From positions 1-39,888 of the forward strand of contig JAKSPY010000005.1 of the NCBI GenBank assembly GCA_024404445.1: a DNA stretch of 39,888 nt. The letters run 5' to 3'. Shown here in pieces: positions 7,792 through 16,855 of the stretch. The translations under genes were made by a program, and so were the position numbers. Position 1 is the first letter of the stretch. Each line of letters starts with the position of its first letter. Under the pieces are notes generated by a model. That model did not search any database. It was not told where the DNA came from and saw only the letters and a list, made by a program, of their open reading frames with translations. This DNA comes from Clostridia bacterium. GTDB lineage: Bacteria > Bacillota > Clostridia > Oscillospirales > CAG-272.

Positions 7792-8190
7792 ATGCAAATT
7801 TCAGACGTTATTGCGGATATGCTCACGCGTATCAGAAACGCAAACAATGCAAAGCATGAAACAGTCGATATTCCTGCATCCAATGTTAAGAAGGCTATCG
7901 CCGACATCCTCGTTGAAGAGGGTTACGTTGCAGGTTATCAGATCATCGAGGACGGCAAACAGGGTACTATCAGAGTAACTCTTAAGTTCGGTCGCGGCAA
8001 GACGAAAGTTCTGCAGGGCCTCAAGAGAGTTTCAAAGCCCGGTCTGCGCGTTTACACAAGCTGCGAAGATATGCCCAAGGTCATGAACGGATTGGGCACA
8101 GCTATCGTATCCACATCTAAGGGCATCATGACTGACAAAAAGGCTCGCTCCCTCAACATCGGCGGCGAAGTCCTTGCATTTGTCTGGTAA
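7792..8190 (+). CDS. rpsH: 30S ribosomal protein S8
   Basis: S8 is a primary 16S rRNA binder and, in E. coli, the translational repressor of the spc operon. The 132-residue product starts [18 protein letters not shown] and carries the C-terminal signature [20 protein letters not shown] (about residues 101-120) ending [17 protein letters not shown] precedes the ATG. The folded gap before it makes autoregulation worth testing. Confidence 0.98.
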   Translation: MQISDVIADMLTRIRNANNAKHETVDIPASNVKKAIADILVEEGYVAGYQIIEDGKQGTIRVTLKFGRGKTKVLQGLKRVSKPGLRVYTSCEDMPKVMNGLGTAIVSTSKGIMTDKKARSLNIGGEVLAFVW

Positions 8191-8208
8191 TTCGGGAGGT
8201 AGAGAGAT

Positions 8209-8745
8209 ATGTCAAGAATAGGCAGAAAATCAATCACCGTTCCCGCAGGCGTTGACGTCAAGATCGACGGTAACGTAATTACAGTCAAGGGCCCGAAGGG
8301 AACACTTACAGAGACAGTCAACAGTGCTATGACGGTAAAGCTGGATAACGGTGTTATCACAGTCGAGCGTCCCAACGATGAGCGCGAAATGAGATCGCTT
8401 CACGGTCTTACACGTACTCTCGTCAACAATATGGTCGTCGGCGTAGTCAGCGGCTATTCAAAGACACTTGAGATGGTCGGCGTCGGCTACAAGGCTGTCA
8501 AAGAGGGCAAGAAGCTTGTGCTGTACCTCGGTTATTCACATACGATCGAGTTCGTTGAGGAGAACGGCATCACGTTTGACGTTCCCAACTCAACAACGAT
8601 AGTAGTTAACGGCATTGACAAGCAGCTCGTAGGTCAGATCTCAGCTCAGATCCGTGAGAAGAGACCGCCGGAGCCGTACCTTGGTAAGGGCGTTAAGTAC
8701 ACAGGCGAATATATCCGCCGCAAGGCCGGTAAGACCGGTAAATAA
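8209..8745 (+). CDS. rplF: 50S ribosomal protein L6
   Basis: L6 lies near the factor-binding site of the large subunit. The 178-residue product starts MSRIGRKSITVPAGV, contains the central HGLTRTLVNNMVVGV region, and has the C-terminal signature PEPYLGKGVKYTGE (about residues 152-165) plus IRRKAGKTGK. CGGGAGG precedes the ATG and the length is normal. Confidence 0.98.
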   Translation: MSRIGRKSITVPAGVDVKIDGNVITVKGPKGTLTETVNSAMTVKLDNGVITVERPNDEREMRSLHGLTRTLVNNMVVGVVSGYSKTLEMVGVGYKAVKEGKKLVLYLGYSHTIEFVEENGITFDVPNSTTIVVNGIDKQLVGQISAQIREKRPPEPYLGKGVKYTGEYIRRKAGKTGK

Positions 8746-8763
8746 TGAAAGGAGTGGACAGTT

Positions 8764-9123
8764 ATGGTATCGAGAAAAGATAGTAATGCAGCACGCGTTA
8801 TCCGTCATAAGAGAGTCAGAGCCAAGATTTCCGGCACAACAGAAAGACCCCGTCTTTGCGTTTACCGTTCTCTTGCAAATATCAGAGCTCAGATTATTGA
8901 TGATGTAACAGGTGTAACTCTTGTATCCGCATCCACCCTTGATAAGTCATTCAACGGTTACGGCGGTAATAAGGACGCAGCTAAGGAAGTTGGTAAGGCT
9001 ATCGCTGCACGCGCCCTTGAAAAAGGTATCACAGAAGTAGTGTTTGACCGTGGCGGCTATGTCTACACGGGCAGAGTAAAAGAACTTGCAGAAGGCGCCC
9101 GCGAAGGCGGACTCAAATTCTGA
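8764..9123 (+). CDS. rplR: 50S ribosomal protein L18
   Basis: L18 binds 5S rRNA together with L5 and L25. The 119-residue product has [18 protein letters not shown] near its start, SNKHIYAQ-like NIRAQIIDD, and ends in the conserved [28 protein letters not shown] block (about residues 92-119). AAAGGAG precedes the ATG. The gap to rpsE is only 13 nt. Confidence 0.98.
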   Translation: MVSRKDSNAARVIRHKRVRAKISGTTERPRLCVYRSLANIRAQIIDDVTGVTLVSASTLDKSFNGYGGNKDAAKEVGKAIAARALEKGITEVVFDRGGYVYTGRVKELAEGAREGGLKF

Positions 9124-9136
9124 TAGGAGGAGTAAC

Positions 9137-9640
9137 ATGGCAAAAATTATAGATCCCGCAACACTTGAGCTTACAGAGCGCACTGTTGCCACAAACCGTG
9201 TTTCCAAAACCGTCAAGGGTGGCCGTATCGCACGCCAGGCTGCAATTATGGTTGTCGGTGACGGAAACGGTCACGTAGGCTACGGTCTCGGAAAGGCTAC
9301 TGAGTATCCTGAGGCTATCCGCAAGGGTATCGAGGATGCCAAGAAGAACATTATCGAGGTTTCACTTAAGGATACAACGATCCCGCATGAGGTTATCGGC
9401 GAGTTCGGCGCAGCTAAGGTCCTTCTTAAACCCGCTGCTCCCGGTACCGGTATCATCGCAGGTCTGACAGTCCGTGCGATTGTCGAGCTGGCAGGCATCA
9501 AGGATATCCGTGCTAAGTGCCTTCGTTCAAGCAATCCCACAAACGTAGTTAAGGCTACATTTGAGGCACTCAAGTCGCTTCGTACGGCAGAGCAGGTCGC
9601 TGCTCAGCGCGGTGTAAGCGTCGAGTCACTAAAAGGATGA
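9137..9640 (+). CDS. rpsE: 30S ribosomal protein S5
   Basis: S5 acts in decoding fidelity and helicase activity at the mRNA entry. The 167-residue product shows [16 protein letters not shown] [36 protein letters not shown] near its start (about residues 18-52) and [15 protein letters not shown] near its end. The ATG at 9137 follows AGGAGGAG; the upstream in-frame ATG at 9086 lies within rplR and is not needed. Confidence 0.97.
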   Translation: MAKIIDPATLELTERTVATNRVSKTVKGGRIARQAAIMVVGDGNGHVGYGLGKATEYPEAIRKGIEDAKKNIIEVSLKDTTIPHEVIGEFGAAKVLLKPAAPGTGIIAGLTVRAIVELAGIKDIRAKCLRSSNPTNVVKATFEALKSLRTAEQVAAQRGVSVESLKG

Positions 9641-9653
9641 GGAGGCTGACATA

Positions 9654-9833
9654 ATGGAGAAAATCAAAATCACACTTACGGGAAGCCTCATCGGTGCTAA
9701 ACCCAATCAAAAGGCTACTGCCAAGTCGCTCGGACTCAACAAGGTCGGCGATGTTACAGAGCAGAACAACGATGCTTCCGTTTTGGGTAAAGTAAAGGTC
9801 ATCGCTCACCTTGTAAAGGTTGAGAACGCTTGA
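9654..9833 (+). CDS. rpmD: 50S ribosomal protein L30
   Basis: L30 is a small large-subunit protein. The 59-residue product starts MEKIKITLTGSLIGAKPNQKA and continues with TAKSLGLNKVGDV and a C-terminal GKVKVIAHLVKVENA, the standard L30 layout. It begins 13 nt after rpsE with GAGGAGG upstream. A T-rich 56-nt gap follows before rplO; there is no hairpin before the T-run, so it is not a terminator. Confidence 0.95.
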   Translation: MEKIKITLTGSLIGAKPNQKATAKSLGLNKVGDVTEQNNDASVLGKVKVIAHLVKVENA

Positions 9834-9889
9834 TTTTTTACACAAAACATCAATATCTTTTATTATAACAGGTAAGGAGGAATACCCAA

Positions 9890-10330
9890 ATGAAGTTGAA
9901 TGAGCTCGCTCCCGCAGCCGGCTCTGTTACTCCTGCGTATCGCAAGGGCAGAGGTGCCGGTTCAGGTAACGGCAAAACAGCCGGTAAGGGTCATAAGGGT
10001 CAGAACGCACGTTCAGGCGGCGGTGTAAGACCCGGTTTTGAAGGCGGTCAGATCCCGCTTTACAGAAGACTTCCGAAGAGAGGTTTTCACAATATTTTTG
10101 CAAAACAGTTTGCTATCGTCAATGTAGAGGAACTCAATTCCTTTGATGACGGTGCAGAAATCACTGTCGACACACTTCTGAAATGCGGCAAAATCAGCAA
10201 AGCATATGACGGAGTCAAGGTGCTCGGCCGCGGCGAAATCACAAAGAAAGTAACTGTAAAGGCAAGCCACTTCTCTGCAGGTGCAAAAGAGAAGATCGAG
10301 GCTGCAGGCGGAAAGTGCGAGGTGGTCTAA
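9890..10330 (+). CDS. rplO: 50S ribosomal protein L15
   Basis: L15 is a late-assembling large-subunit protein. The 146-residue product has the glycine- and basic-rich N-terminal half with [20 protein letters not shown] (about residues 19-38) and the [18 protein letters not shown] motif (about residues 49-66). AAGGAGG precedes the ATG. The TAA stop abuts the secY GTG with no gap, so the two are likely coupled. Confidence 0.98.
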   Translation: MKLNELAPAAGSVTPAYRKGRGAGSGNGKTAGKGHKGQNARSGGGVRPGFEGGQIPLYRRLPKRGFHNIFAKQFAIVNVEELNSFDDGAEITVDTLLKCGKISKAYDGVKVLGRGEITKKVTVKASHFSAGAKEKIEAAGGKCEVV

Positions 10331-11650
10331 GTGTTTAAGACTATTAAACAGGCGTGGAAGATCCCGGAGCTTCGCTCTAAAATTCTCTTTACGCTCTTCA
10401 TAGTTTTACTTTACCGTATCGGTGCGGCAATGCCCGTTCCGTTTATCAACTATGACTATGCAACCTCGGTTGCGAATATGTGGGCTGAAAATTCGATTTT
10501 CGCTTACTTCAACGCTTTTTCCAGTAACGCATTCGGCAATGCGACTCTGTTTGCCCTCGGTGTATCTCCGTACATCACGGCGCAGATCGTCATCCAGCTG
10601 CTTTGCGTAGCTATCCCTCAGCTTGAAAAGCTCTCCAAAGAGGGCGAATCCGGCAGAAAGAAAATTGAGAAGATCACACGTTATCTTACAGTCGGCCTTG
10701 CGATCGTTACGGCTATCGGCTATTATACGATCCTCAAAGCCAACTTCGGCGCAGGCTTCTTCATTTACTCCGAGGGATTTGCAGGAGTATTCTCTGAGAT
10801 CGTTATCATCGCCTCATATACCGCGGGTGCTTGCCTCGTAATGTGGCTTGGTGAAAAGATCGACGAGCAGGGTATCGGCAACGGTATTTCGATGCTTCTT
10901 TTTGCGAACATCATCGCCGGCCTTCCCACAACAATCTATAACTTTATCAGCACATTCCAGACGGCAGAGAAGTCGACCGCAGTCCTCATTGTCTACGGCG
11001 TTCTCACGGCAGTCATCGCCCTTGCTTCGATCGTGTTCGTCGTCTATATGTCGGATGCCGAGAGAAGAATACCGATCCAGTACGCTAAGCGTACAGTCGG
11101 CAGAAAGATGTACGGCGGCCAGAGCTCAAATCTTCCTATCAAGCTGAATATGTCCGGCGTTATGCCGATCATCTTCGCCAGCACGATAGTATCCCTTCCG
11201 ATGACGATCATCGCTCTTTGCGGCGGTCAGAAGCATTCGTTCTGGGGTAAGATTTACGACGCTCTTTCGTCCGACAGCATCATATACGCGATCGTGCTGT
11301 TCGTGCTGATCATTGCATTTGCATACTTCTACACGGCTATTTCGTTTAACCCTGTTGAGGTATCCAATAACATCATGCAGAACGGCGGTTCTATCCCCGG
11401 TATCCGTCCGGGCAGACCGACAGCTGCATATATCAAGAAGGTACTGAATAAGATTGTCCTTATGGGAGCCTTCTTCCTCAGTATCGTTGCGGTTCTCCCG
11501 CTTGTACTCAATGTCATTTCCGGCGGACTTCTCAATGTTGTATCCATCACAGGTTCGACACTGCTCATCGTTGTCGGTGTCATCCTTGAGACAGTACGTG
11601 AGATCGAGGCTCAGATGACAATGCGTCACTATAAGGGATTCCTTAAATAA
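10331..11650 (+). CDS. secY: Preprotein translocase subunit SecY
   Basis: SecY is the channel of the Sec translocon in the cytoplasmic membrane. The 439-residue product starts MFKTIKQAWKIPELRSKILFT, has about ten hydrophobic segments, and shows GVSPYITAQIVIQLL (about residues 77-91) and the GIGNGISMLLFANI loop. The large cytoplasmic loop has YAKRTVGRKMYGGQSS, and the C-terminus ends in ETVREIEAQMTMRHYKGFLK. It starts with GTG immediately after rplO; the ribosome binding site GCGAGGTGG lies inside rplO. Confidence 0.98.
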   Translation: MFKTIKQAWKIPELRSKILFTLFIVLLYRIGAAMPVPFINYDYATSVANMWAENSIFAYFNAFSSNAFGNATLFALGVSPYITAQIVIQLLCVAIPQLEKLSKEGESGRKKIEKITRYLTVGLAIVTAIGYYTILKANFGAGFFIYSEGFAGVFSEIVIIASYTAGACLVMWLGEKIDEQGIGNGISMLLFANIIAGLPTTIYNFISTFQTAEKSTAVLIVYGVLTAVIALASIVFVVYMSDAERRIPIQYAKRTVGRKMYGGQSSNLPIKLNMSGVMPIIFASTIVSLPMTIIALCGGQKHSFWGKIYDALSSDSIIYAIVLFVLIIAFAYFYTAISFNPVEVSNNIMQNGGSIPGIRPGRPTAAYIKKVLNKIVLMGAFFLSIVAVLPLVLNVISGGLLNVVSITGSTLLIVVGVILETVREIEAQMTMRHYKGFLK

Positions 11651-11663
11651 TACGCATTTCCCA

Positions 11664-11689
11664 CTAAACTCACCTTCGGGTGAGTTTAG
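11664..11689 (+). other. UUCG-capped hairpin between secY and adk
   Basis: A perfect 11-bp stem CTAAACTCACC/GGTGAGTTTAG (11664-11674/11679-11689) is capped by TTCG, an extra-stable RNA tetraloop. It is followed by GAGAGCG and the adk AGGAGG, not by a T-run. It is therefore not a classical terminator; an RNA-processing site or a barrier to 3' decay of the secY message is more likely. Confidence 0.6.
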
Positions 11690-11713
11690 GAGAGCGAAAA
11701 GGAGGACAGAATT

Positions 11714-12349
11714 ATGAAACTTATGTTTCTCGGCGCCCCCGGCGCCGGCAAAGGCACACAGGCTGAAATCATAGCAGACAAGTATTCGATACCGACGATT
11801 TCGACGGGCGCGATACTTCGTGAGGCTATGGCCGCAGGCACAGAAATGGGCGTAAAGGCTAAAAGCTATTGTGAGGCAGGTAAGCTCGTCCCCGACGATG
11901 TCGTTATCGGCATCATAAAGGACAGACTTGCAAAGGACGATTGTAAGGGCGGATTCATTCTTGACGGTTTCCCGCGCACGGTACCTCAGGCTGAGGCACT
12001 TGATGCCATGGGGATCGAAATGGATCACGTTATCAGCATTGAGGTCGACGACGAATCGATCGTAGAGCGTATGAGCGGAAGACGTCTGTGCGGTAAGTGC
12101 GGCGCTTCATATCATACCGTATATATCCCGACGAAGGTCGCGGGTATCTGCGATAAGTGCGGCGGCGAGCTCATTACGAGAGCAGATGATAAGCCCGAGG
12201 TCGTCAAGGACCGTTTGGCTACCTACCATAGTCAGACGGAACCGCTGAAGGATTACTATGCGGCAAAGGGCAAGCTTGCGCTTGTCAAAGGCACCGATAC
12301 CATCGATGCCATTACGGCAAAAATCTCGGCGGTTATTGACGGTATCTGA
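11714..12349 (+). CDS. adk: Adenylate kinase with zinc-binding LID
   Basis: The enzyme converts ATP and AMP to two ADP and keeps adenylate energy balance. The 211-residue product has the P-loop GAPGAGKGT (residues 7-15), the DGFPRT motif (about residues 81-86) and a LID with C126xxC129 and C146xxC149, the zinc-bearing Gram-positive long form. AAAGGAGG precedes the ATG. The stop overlaps the map start (TGATG). Confidence 0.98.
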   Translation: MKLMFLGAPGAGKGTQAEIIADKYSIPTISTGAILREAMAAGTEMGVKAKSYCEAGKLVPDDVVIGIIKDRLAKDDCKGGFILDGFPRTVPQAEALDAMGIEMDHVISIEVDDESIVERMSGRRLCGKCGASYHTVYIPTKVAGICDKCGGELITRADDKPEVVKDRLATYHSQTEPLKDYYAAKGKLALVKGTDTIDAITAKISAVIDGI

Positions 12350-13101
12350 TGATACAGGTAAAAAACAACGAACAATTGGCTATGATGCGAAAGGCCGGAC
12401 GCATAACCGGCGAGGCGATTTTGGTCGGCCGCGAGCATATCAGACCGGGTGTAAGTACCTGGGAGATCGATAAGGCCATTCACGATTATATCGTGAAATG
12501 CGGCGCCAGACCGTCGTTTCTCGGTTATGGCGGTTTCCCCGGAAGTGCATGTATCAGCATCAATGAGGAGATAATCCACGGTATCCCGAAAAAGGACCGT
12601 TACCTCAACGAGGGCGATATAGTCAAAATAGATGTGGGCGCTTGCTATCGCGGTTATCACGGTGACAGCGCAAACTCATTCGGAGTCGGAAAGATCAGCG
12701 ACAGTGCTCAGGCGCTCATAGATGCCACGAGGGAAAGCTTCTATCGCGGCGTTGCGAATGCCTGTGCGGGCAAAAGACTGGGAGACATCGGTTCCGCAAT
12801 TTGCGAATATGCTGAGTCAAAGGGTTACGGAGTTGTACGTCAGTACGTCGGTCACGGCGTAGGGCAGGAGCTCCATGAGGATCCGGAGGTGCCGAATTAC
12901 GGCACAGCCGGCCGCGGCCAGCGCCTCTATCCCGGAATGACGATAGCGATTGAGCCGATGATCAATGCAGGCACGTCGGATGTTAAGGTGCTCAAAGATA
13001 ACTGGACGGTCATAACAGCCGATCGGTCACTTTCAGCTCATTATGAGCACACCGTTGCAATTACAGACGACGGACCGGTATTGCTTACTGAGGTCAGATA
13101 A
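12349..13101 (+). CDS. map: Methionine aminopeptidase, type I
   Basis: The enzyme removes the initiator methionine from new proteins. The 250-residue product shows all five metal ligands in order: D in IDVGA, D in HGDSANSF, H in YVGHGVGQELHEDP, E in IAIEPM and E in YEHTVAI. It lacks the N-terminal zinc finger seen in some other type I enzymes. It overlaps adk by 1 nt and abuts the KOW-protein gene, so translation is probably coupled on both sides. Confidence 0.98.
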   Translation: MIQVKNNEQLAMMRKAGRITGEAILVGREHIRPGVSTWEIDKAIHDYIVKCGARPSFLGYGGFPGSACISINEEIIHGIPKKDRYLNEGDIVKIDVGACYRGYHGDSANSFGVGKISDSAQALIDATRESFYRGVANACAGKRLGDIGSAICEYAESKGYGVVRQYVGHGVGQELHEDPEVPNYGTAGRGQRLYPGMTIAIEPMINAGTSDVKVLKDNWTVITADRSLSAHYEHTVAITDDGPVLLTEVR

Positions 13102-13419
13102 ATGTCAAAGAAAAAGGCTTCTGTATCCGCGTATGCGGCTGTAAAGGATGAAAACACTGTGGGCAACATTGTTGTTTCACTGGCGGGCAGGGATGCCGGA
13201 CGCGTATTCGTCACCGTAGGCCGCGCAGACACCGATACCGTTTTACTTGCGGACGGTAAGGTGCATACCGTATCGGATCCGAAAAAGAAAAAGATCAAGC
13301 ACTTAACAATAATTGGTCGGGCAACGGATGCGGAGATCTCTGCATTGATGTCCGAAACGGTTCAGGACAGTTTTTTGAGAAGGCTCGTCCGCCGCTACAT
13401 TGCCGAAAGGTTGAACTAA
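13102..13419 (+). CDS. KOW domain RNA-binding protein (L14e/YlxQ-neighbour type)
   Basis: This 105-residue protein has a KOW-like motif GNIVVSLAGRDAGRVFVTVG (about residues 21-40) and is rich in lysine at its N-terminus (MSKKKA) and middle (DPKKKKIKHL). Proteins like it are placed in the L14E/L6E/L27E-like group (COG2163) and occur between map and infA in many Clostridia. An RNA- or ribosome-binding role is likely, but the function is not known. The ATG directly follows the map stop. Confidence 0.85.
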   Translation: MSKKKASVSAYAAVKDENTVGNIVVSLAGRDAGRVFVTVGRADTDTVLLADGKVHTVSDPKKKKIKHLTIIGRATDAEISALMSETVQDSFLRRLVRRYIAERLN

Positions 13420-13435
13420 TTAACAGGAGAGTATC

Positions 13436-13663
13436 ATGCCAAAAGACGATGTTATAGAATTTGAGGGTACAGTCGTCGAAACATTACCGAATGCGACCTT
13501 CAAGGTAAAGTTGCCGAACGGTCACATCGTGACTGCTCAGATATCGGGTAAACTCCGACAGAACTTTATTAAAATAGTACAGGGCGACAGAGTTACTGTT
13601 GAGGTGTCTGTATATGACCTGAATAAGGGACGTATTACGTGGCGCCTTGCCAATAACGATTGA
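13436..13663 (+). CDS. infA: Translation initiation factor IF-1
   Basis: IF-1 occupies the A site of the 30S subunit during initiation. The 75-residue product starts [22 protein letters not shown] and has the OB-fold motif [20 protein letters not shown] and [11 protein letters not shown]. It differs from the textbook sequence in small ways (N-terminal MPKDD for MSKDD, a NND tail). CAGGAG precedes the ATG. Confidence 0.97.
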   Translation: MPKDDVIEFEGTVVETLPNATFKVKLPNGHIVTAQISGKLRQNFIKIVQGDRVTVEVSVYDLNKGRITWRLANND

Positions 13664-13703
13664 CCCATTAAATCACACTAATGAAAGGAACGGTGCAAAA
13701 CAC

Positions 13704-13817
13704 ATGAAAGTTAAGCCTTCCGTTAAAAAGATTTGCCCCAAATGCAAAATTATTAAGAGAAAAGGCCATGTAATGGTCATTTGTGAAAACCCTAAACACA
13801 AACAGAGACAGGGTTAA
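13704..13817 (+). CDS. rpmJ: 50S ribosomal protein L36, zinc form
   Basis: L36 is the smallest large-subunit protein. The 37-residue product starts [15 protein letters not shown] and ends KHKQRQG, with zinc ligands C11, C14, C27 and H32 all present. The ATG follows GAAAGGAACGG at a somewhat long distance. It sits in the standard infA-rpmJ-rpsM order, 40 nt after infA. Confidence 0.96.
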   Translation: MKVKPSVKKICPKCKIIKRKGHVMVICENPKHKQRQG

Positions 13818-13841
13818 TACAAAGGGAGGTGTATTTCCAGA

Positions 13842-14210
13842 ATGGCTCGTATAGCTGGCGTAGAAATTCCTAATCAGAAAAGAGTCGAGATCGGTCTTAC
13901 CTACATTTACGGTATAGGCAGAACGACTTCCAACCAGATCCTCGCCAAGACAGGTATCGACCCCGATACACGTTGCAAGGATCTTACAGAAGACGATGTT
14001 TCTAAGCTCCGCGATGAGATCGAAAACTTCCATAAGGTTGAGGGTGATCTCCGCAGAGATGTTGCTCTTGATATCAAGAGAATGGTCGAAATCGGTTGCT
14101 ATCGCGGCACAAGACACAAGAAGGGTCTTCCCGTTCGCGGTCAGAGAACAAAGACAAATGCAAGAACGAGAAAAGGTCCCGTCAAGACCATCGCCAACAA
14201 GAAGAAATAA
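13842..14210 (+). CDS. rpsM: 30S ribosomal protein S13
   Basis: S13 bridges the 30S head with the large subunit and contacts P-site tRNA. The 122-residue product starts [21 protein letters not shown], has the helix-two-turn-helix [16 protein letters not shown], and ends in the basic stretch [27 protein letters not shown] precedes the ATG. Confidence 0.98.
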   Translation: MARIAGVEIPNQKRVEIGLTYIYGIGRTTSNQILAKTGIDPDTRCKDLTEDDVSKLRDEIENFHKVEGDLRRDVALDIKRMVEIGCYRGTRHKKGLPVRGQRTKTNARTRKGPVKTIANKKK

Positions 14211-14228
14211 TTAAGGAGTGATAGAAAC

Positions 14229-14630
14229 ATGGCTAAAGCAGCAGCTACAAAAAAAGTAGTCAGAAAGCGCCGCGAACGCAAAAATGTCGAAGTCGGCGCA
14301 GCACATATCCGTGCAACCTATAACAATACTATCATCACTATCACTGACCTTGCAGGTAATGCGGTATCATGGGCTTCTGCCGGCGAACTCGGTTTCAAGG
14401 GCTCAAGAAAGTCAACTGCATTCGCAGCTCAGATGGCAGCTGAGGCAGCGGCAAAGATCGCTGTTGATAACGGTATGAAAAAGGTTGAGGTATATGTAAA
14501 GGGTCCCGGTCAGGGCAGAGAATCAGCAATCCGTGCTCTTTCGACACAGGGTCTGGAGGTCACACTTATCCGTGACGTTACTCCTGTTCCTCACAACGGT
14601 TGCAGACCGCCTAAGATCAGACGCGTTTAA
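14229..14630 (+). CDS. rpsK: 30S ribosomal protein S11
   Basis: S11 forms the platform of the 30S subunit together with S18 and S21. The 133-residue product has an N-terminal basic stretch, then [28 protein letters not shown] (about residues 26-53), and the C-terminal signature [27 protein letters not shown] lies upstream of the ATG and the length is normal. Confidence 0.98.
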   Translation: MAKAAATKKVVRKRRERKNVEVGAAHIRATYNNTIITITDLAGNAVSWASAGELGFKGSRKSTAFAAQMAAEAAAKIAVDNGMKKVEVYVKGPGQGRESAIRALSTQGLEVTLIRDVTPVPHNGCRPPKIRRV

Positions 14631-14656
14631 TTTTGGTTTAAGGAGGATCCACAGAA

Positions 14657-15286
14657 ATGTCAAGATACACAGGTCCTGCGTGCAGACTTTGCCGCAGGGA
14701 AGGTACTAAGTTATTCTTAAAGGGCGAGCGTTGCCTGACAGATAAGTGCCCCGTCACACGCCGTGGCACAGCACCCGGTCAGCACGGCGCTGCTCAGTCC
14801 AGAAAGCAGAAAGAGTATTTCATGCAGCTGCGTGAGAAGCAGAAGGCCAAGAGATACTACGGCGTTCAGGAGAACCAGTTCAGAACATACTTTGACATCG
14901 CAGATAATAAGGAAGGCCAGACAGGTGAAAACCTTCTTTGCCTGCTTGAAAGACGCTTTGACAACGTAGTTTACAGAATGGGTCTTGCAGAAAGCCGTAA
15001 AGAGGCCAGACAGCTCGTTCTGCACGCACATTTCACAATCAATGGCAAAAAGGCCAATATCCCCTCAATCATCGTTAAGAAGGGCGACGTAATAGCTCTC
15101 ACAGAGAAGAGCAAGGCATCAGAGAAGTTCAAATCTCTCCTTGAGCTCATGGAAGCTAAGACATTCCCGCAGTGGCTTGACGTTGATAAGGCAAACGCTA
15201 CTGCAACGGTTTCCGCGCTTCCCGTCAGAGAAGATGTCGACTTCCCGTTCCAGGAGCATCTTATCGTCGAGTTGTACTCCAAGTAA
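14657..15286 (+). CDS. rpsD: 30S ribosomal protein S4, four-cysteine form
   Basis: S4 is a primary assembly protein and, in several bacteria, a translational repressor. The 209-residue product has a probable zinc site at its N-terminus (C9, C12, C26, C31), the PGQHG motif (about residues 40-44), and an S4 RNA-binding domain around residues 98-160 with [14 protein letters not shown] [33 protein letters not shown] precedes the ATG. Its presence inside the alpha operon differs from B. subtilis, where rpsD is separate. Confidence 0.98.
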   Translation: MSRYTGPACRLCRREGTKLFLKGERCLTDKCPVTRRGTAPGQHGAAQSRKQKEYFMQLREKQKAKRYYGVQENQFRTYFDIADNKEGQTGENLLCLLERRFDNVVYRMGLAESRKEARQLVLHAHFTINGKKANIPSIIVKKGDVIALTEKSKASEKFKSLLELMEAKTFPQWLDVDKANATATVSALPVREDVDFPFQEHLIVELYSK

Positions 15287-15302
15287 TAACCCCCAAACGA
15301 TG

Positions 15303-15339
15303 TGCCGAGGGTGGTTTGTTACAGTGCCACCCGAGGGCA
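15303..15339 (+). other. Hairpin in the rpsD-rpoA gap
   Basis: A helix TGCC/GGCA (15303-15306/15336-15339) and a helix GGGTGG/CCACCC (15309-15314/15327-15332) are joined by an internal loop of GA against GAG. No T-run follows. It lies about 35 nt before the rpoA ribosome binding site and could set RNA processing or the amount of rpoA translation. Confidence 0.45.
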
Positions 15340-15388
15340 TTCAAACAATTTGCGAAATCTGTTATTATTTTACAGGAGGGTTAATAAG

Positions 15389-16354
15389 ATGATTGAAATT
15401 GAGAAGCCGAATATTTCGGCCATAGAGCAGAGCGAAGACGGCAGACGCGGCACGTTCGTGCTGGAGCCGCTTGAAAGAGGATATGGTATCACGATAGGCA
15501 ATTCACTTCGTCGTGTGCTCCTCAGCTCTCTTCCCGGTGTCGCTGTTGTCAGCATTAAGATCAACGGCGACGGCAAGGACGTGCTTCACGAGATTTCTAC
15601 TGTTCCCGGTGTAAAAGAGGATGTTTGCGAAATAGTTCTTAACGTAAAGGGCATAATCGCAAAGTTGTTCTCCAATTCCATCAAGACGGCAGTCATCGAC
15701 GTTGTCGGCGCACGCGACGTTACCGCAGGCGATATCAAGTGTGACGACGAGCTTCAGATTCTTAATCCCGAGCTTCACATAGCAACCGTCAGCGAGGGTG
15801 TTCGCTTCCATATGGAGCTTACATTCGATCACGGCCGCGGCTATGTATCGCAGGAAAAGAACAAGCAGACGTATTCAGCCGGACAGCTCGGCGTAATATT
15901 CGTGGATTCAATATTCACACCCGTATATAATGTCAGCTATAAGGTAGACAATACCCGTGTTGGCAATATCACAGACTATGATAAGCTTTCACTTGACGTA
16001 CTCACGAACGGTACTATCACTGCAAAAGAGGCAGTATCGCTCGCAGCCAAGATACTCAACGAACATCTCAACCTCTTTGTAGAGCTCAGTGATGAGGCCA
16101 AGAGGGCAGAGATCATGGTTGAACGTGAAGAAACCAAGAAAGAAAAAGTACTTGAGATGACCATTGAGGAGCTTGACTTGTCCGTTCGTAGCTTCAACTG
16201 CTTGAAGCGCGCGGGCATCGACACGGTGGAGGATCTCACGAGCAAGACGGAAGAGGATATGATCAAGGTCAGAAACCTCGGCAAAAAGTCGCTTGATGAG
16301 GTTATCCAGAAGATGCGTTCGCTCGGACTTTCTCTCCGTAAGGAAGACGACTGA
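15389..16354 (+). CDS. rpoA: DNA-directed RNA polymerase subunit alpha
   Basis: Alpha starts RNA polymerase assembly and its C-terminal domain reads UP elements and activators. The 321-residue product has the N-terminal [21 protein letters not shown] motif (about residues 31-51) and a C-terminal domain with [23 protein letters not shown] and [11 protein letters not shown]. The ATG at 15389 follows AGGAGGG; the in-frame ATG at 15302 lies in the hairpin region upstream and adds nothing homologous. Confidence 0.98.
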   Translation: MIEIEKPNISAIEQSEDGRRGTFVLEPLERGYGITIGNSLRRVLLSSLPGVAVVSIKINGDGKDVLHEISTVPGVKEDVCEIVLNVKGIIAKLFSNSIKTAVIDVVGARDVTAGDIKCDDELQILNPELHIATVSEGVRFHMELTFDHGRGYVSQEKNKQTYSAGQLGVIFVDSIFTPVYNVSYKVDNTRVGNITDYDKLSLDVLTNGTITAKEAVSLAAKILNEHLNLFVELSDEAKRAEIMVEREETKKEKVLEMTIEELDLSVRSFNCLKRAGIDTVEDLTSKTEEDMIKVRNLGKKSLDEVIQKMRSLGLSLRKEDD

Positions 16355-16422
16355 ACCATAGGTCAATAAGCTTACACAATCGATGCATATTTTGAATATT
16401 CAGGCAAAGGAGGATATCAGAA

Positions 16423-16764
16423 ATGCCAGGAACAAGAAAACTCGGCAGACCCACCGCCCACAGAAAGGCGATGCTCAGAGGTATGGTAACATTCCTTCTT
16501 GAGAACGGCTCAATGCAGACAACAGTCACGAGAGCCAAAGAGGTCAGATCAATTGCCGAAAAAATGATTACACTCGGTAAGAAGAACACGCTTGCTTCGC
16601 GCCGTGCTGCTCTTTCATTTATTACAAAGGAGGATGTCGTCAAGAAACTCTTTGACGAGATCGCCCCGAAGTACGCTGACAGAAACGGCGGTTACACAGC
16701 TATTTATAAGCTGGGCCATCGTCGCGGTGACGGCGCAGAGGAAGCTATCATTAAGCTTATCTGA
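16423..16764 (+). CDS. rplQ: 50S ribosomal protein L17
   Basis: L17 is a large-subunit protein near the tunnel exit. The 113-residue product has [25 protein letters not shown] near its start (about residues 5-29), [18 protein letters not shown] in the middle, and ends [25 protein letters not shown] precedes the ATG. It is the last gene of the superoperon. Confidence 0.98.
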   Translation: MPGTRKLGRPTAHRKAMLRGMVTFLLENGSMQTTVTRAKEVRSIAEKMITLGKKNTLASRRAALSFITKEDVVKKLFDEIAPKYADRNGGYTAIYKLGHRRGDGAEEAIIKLI

Positions 16765-16777
16765 TAAAAGTGTCACT

Positions 16778-16809
16778 ATGAGGACCCTTTCGGGGGTCCT
16801 CATTTTTTG
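16778..16809 (+). terminator. Intrinsic terminator of the S10-spc-alpha superoperon
   Basis: A 10-bp stem ATGAGGACCC/GGGTCCTCAT (16778-16787/16794-16803) is followed directly by a six-T run. It lies 14 nt after the rplQ stop and faces the minus-strand spoVM terminator next to it. Confidence 0.92.
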
Positions 16810-16818
16810 CTTTATCAT

Positions 16819-16849
16819 GAAAAATACCGGTGGGCGGAAGCTCACCGGC
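16819..16849 (-). terminator. Intrinsic terminator of the spoVM-like gene
   Basis: On the minus strand a GC-rich stem (16840-16849 with 16827-16835, reading GCCGGTGAGC/GCCCACCGG around TTCC) is followed by TATTTTTC. It lies 7 nt after the stop codon of the small minus-strand gene. Having its own terminator supports that gene being real. Confidence 0.8.
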
Positions 16850-16855
16850 ATATAC

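Noticed and set aside
9830..9889. Possible internal promoter before rplO (TTGATT and TATAAC-like words)
   Set aside because: The spacing does not fit a -35/-10 pair, and the region is simply A/T-rich.
11664..11689. secY-adk hairpin as a terminator
   Set aside because: No T-run follows on either strand, and a core gene with its own good ribosome binding site but no promoter follows at once.
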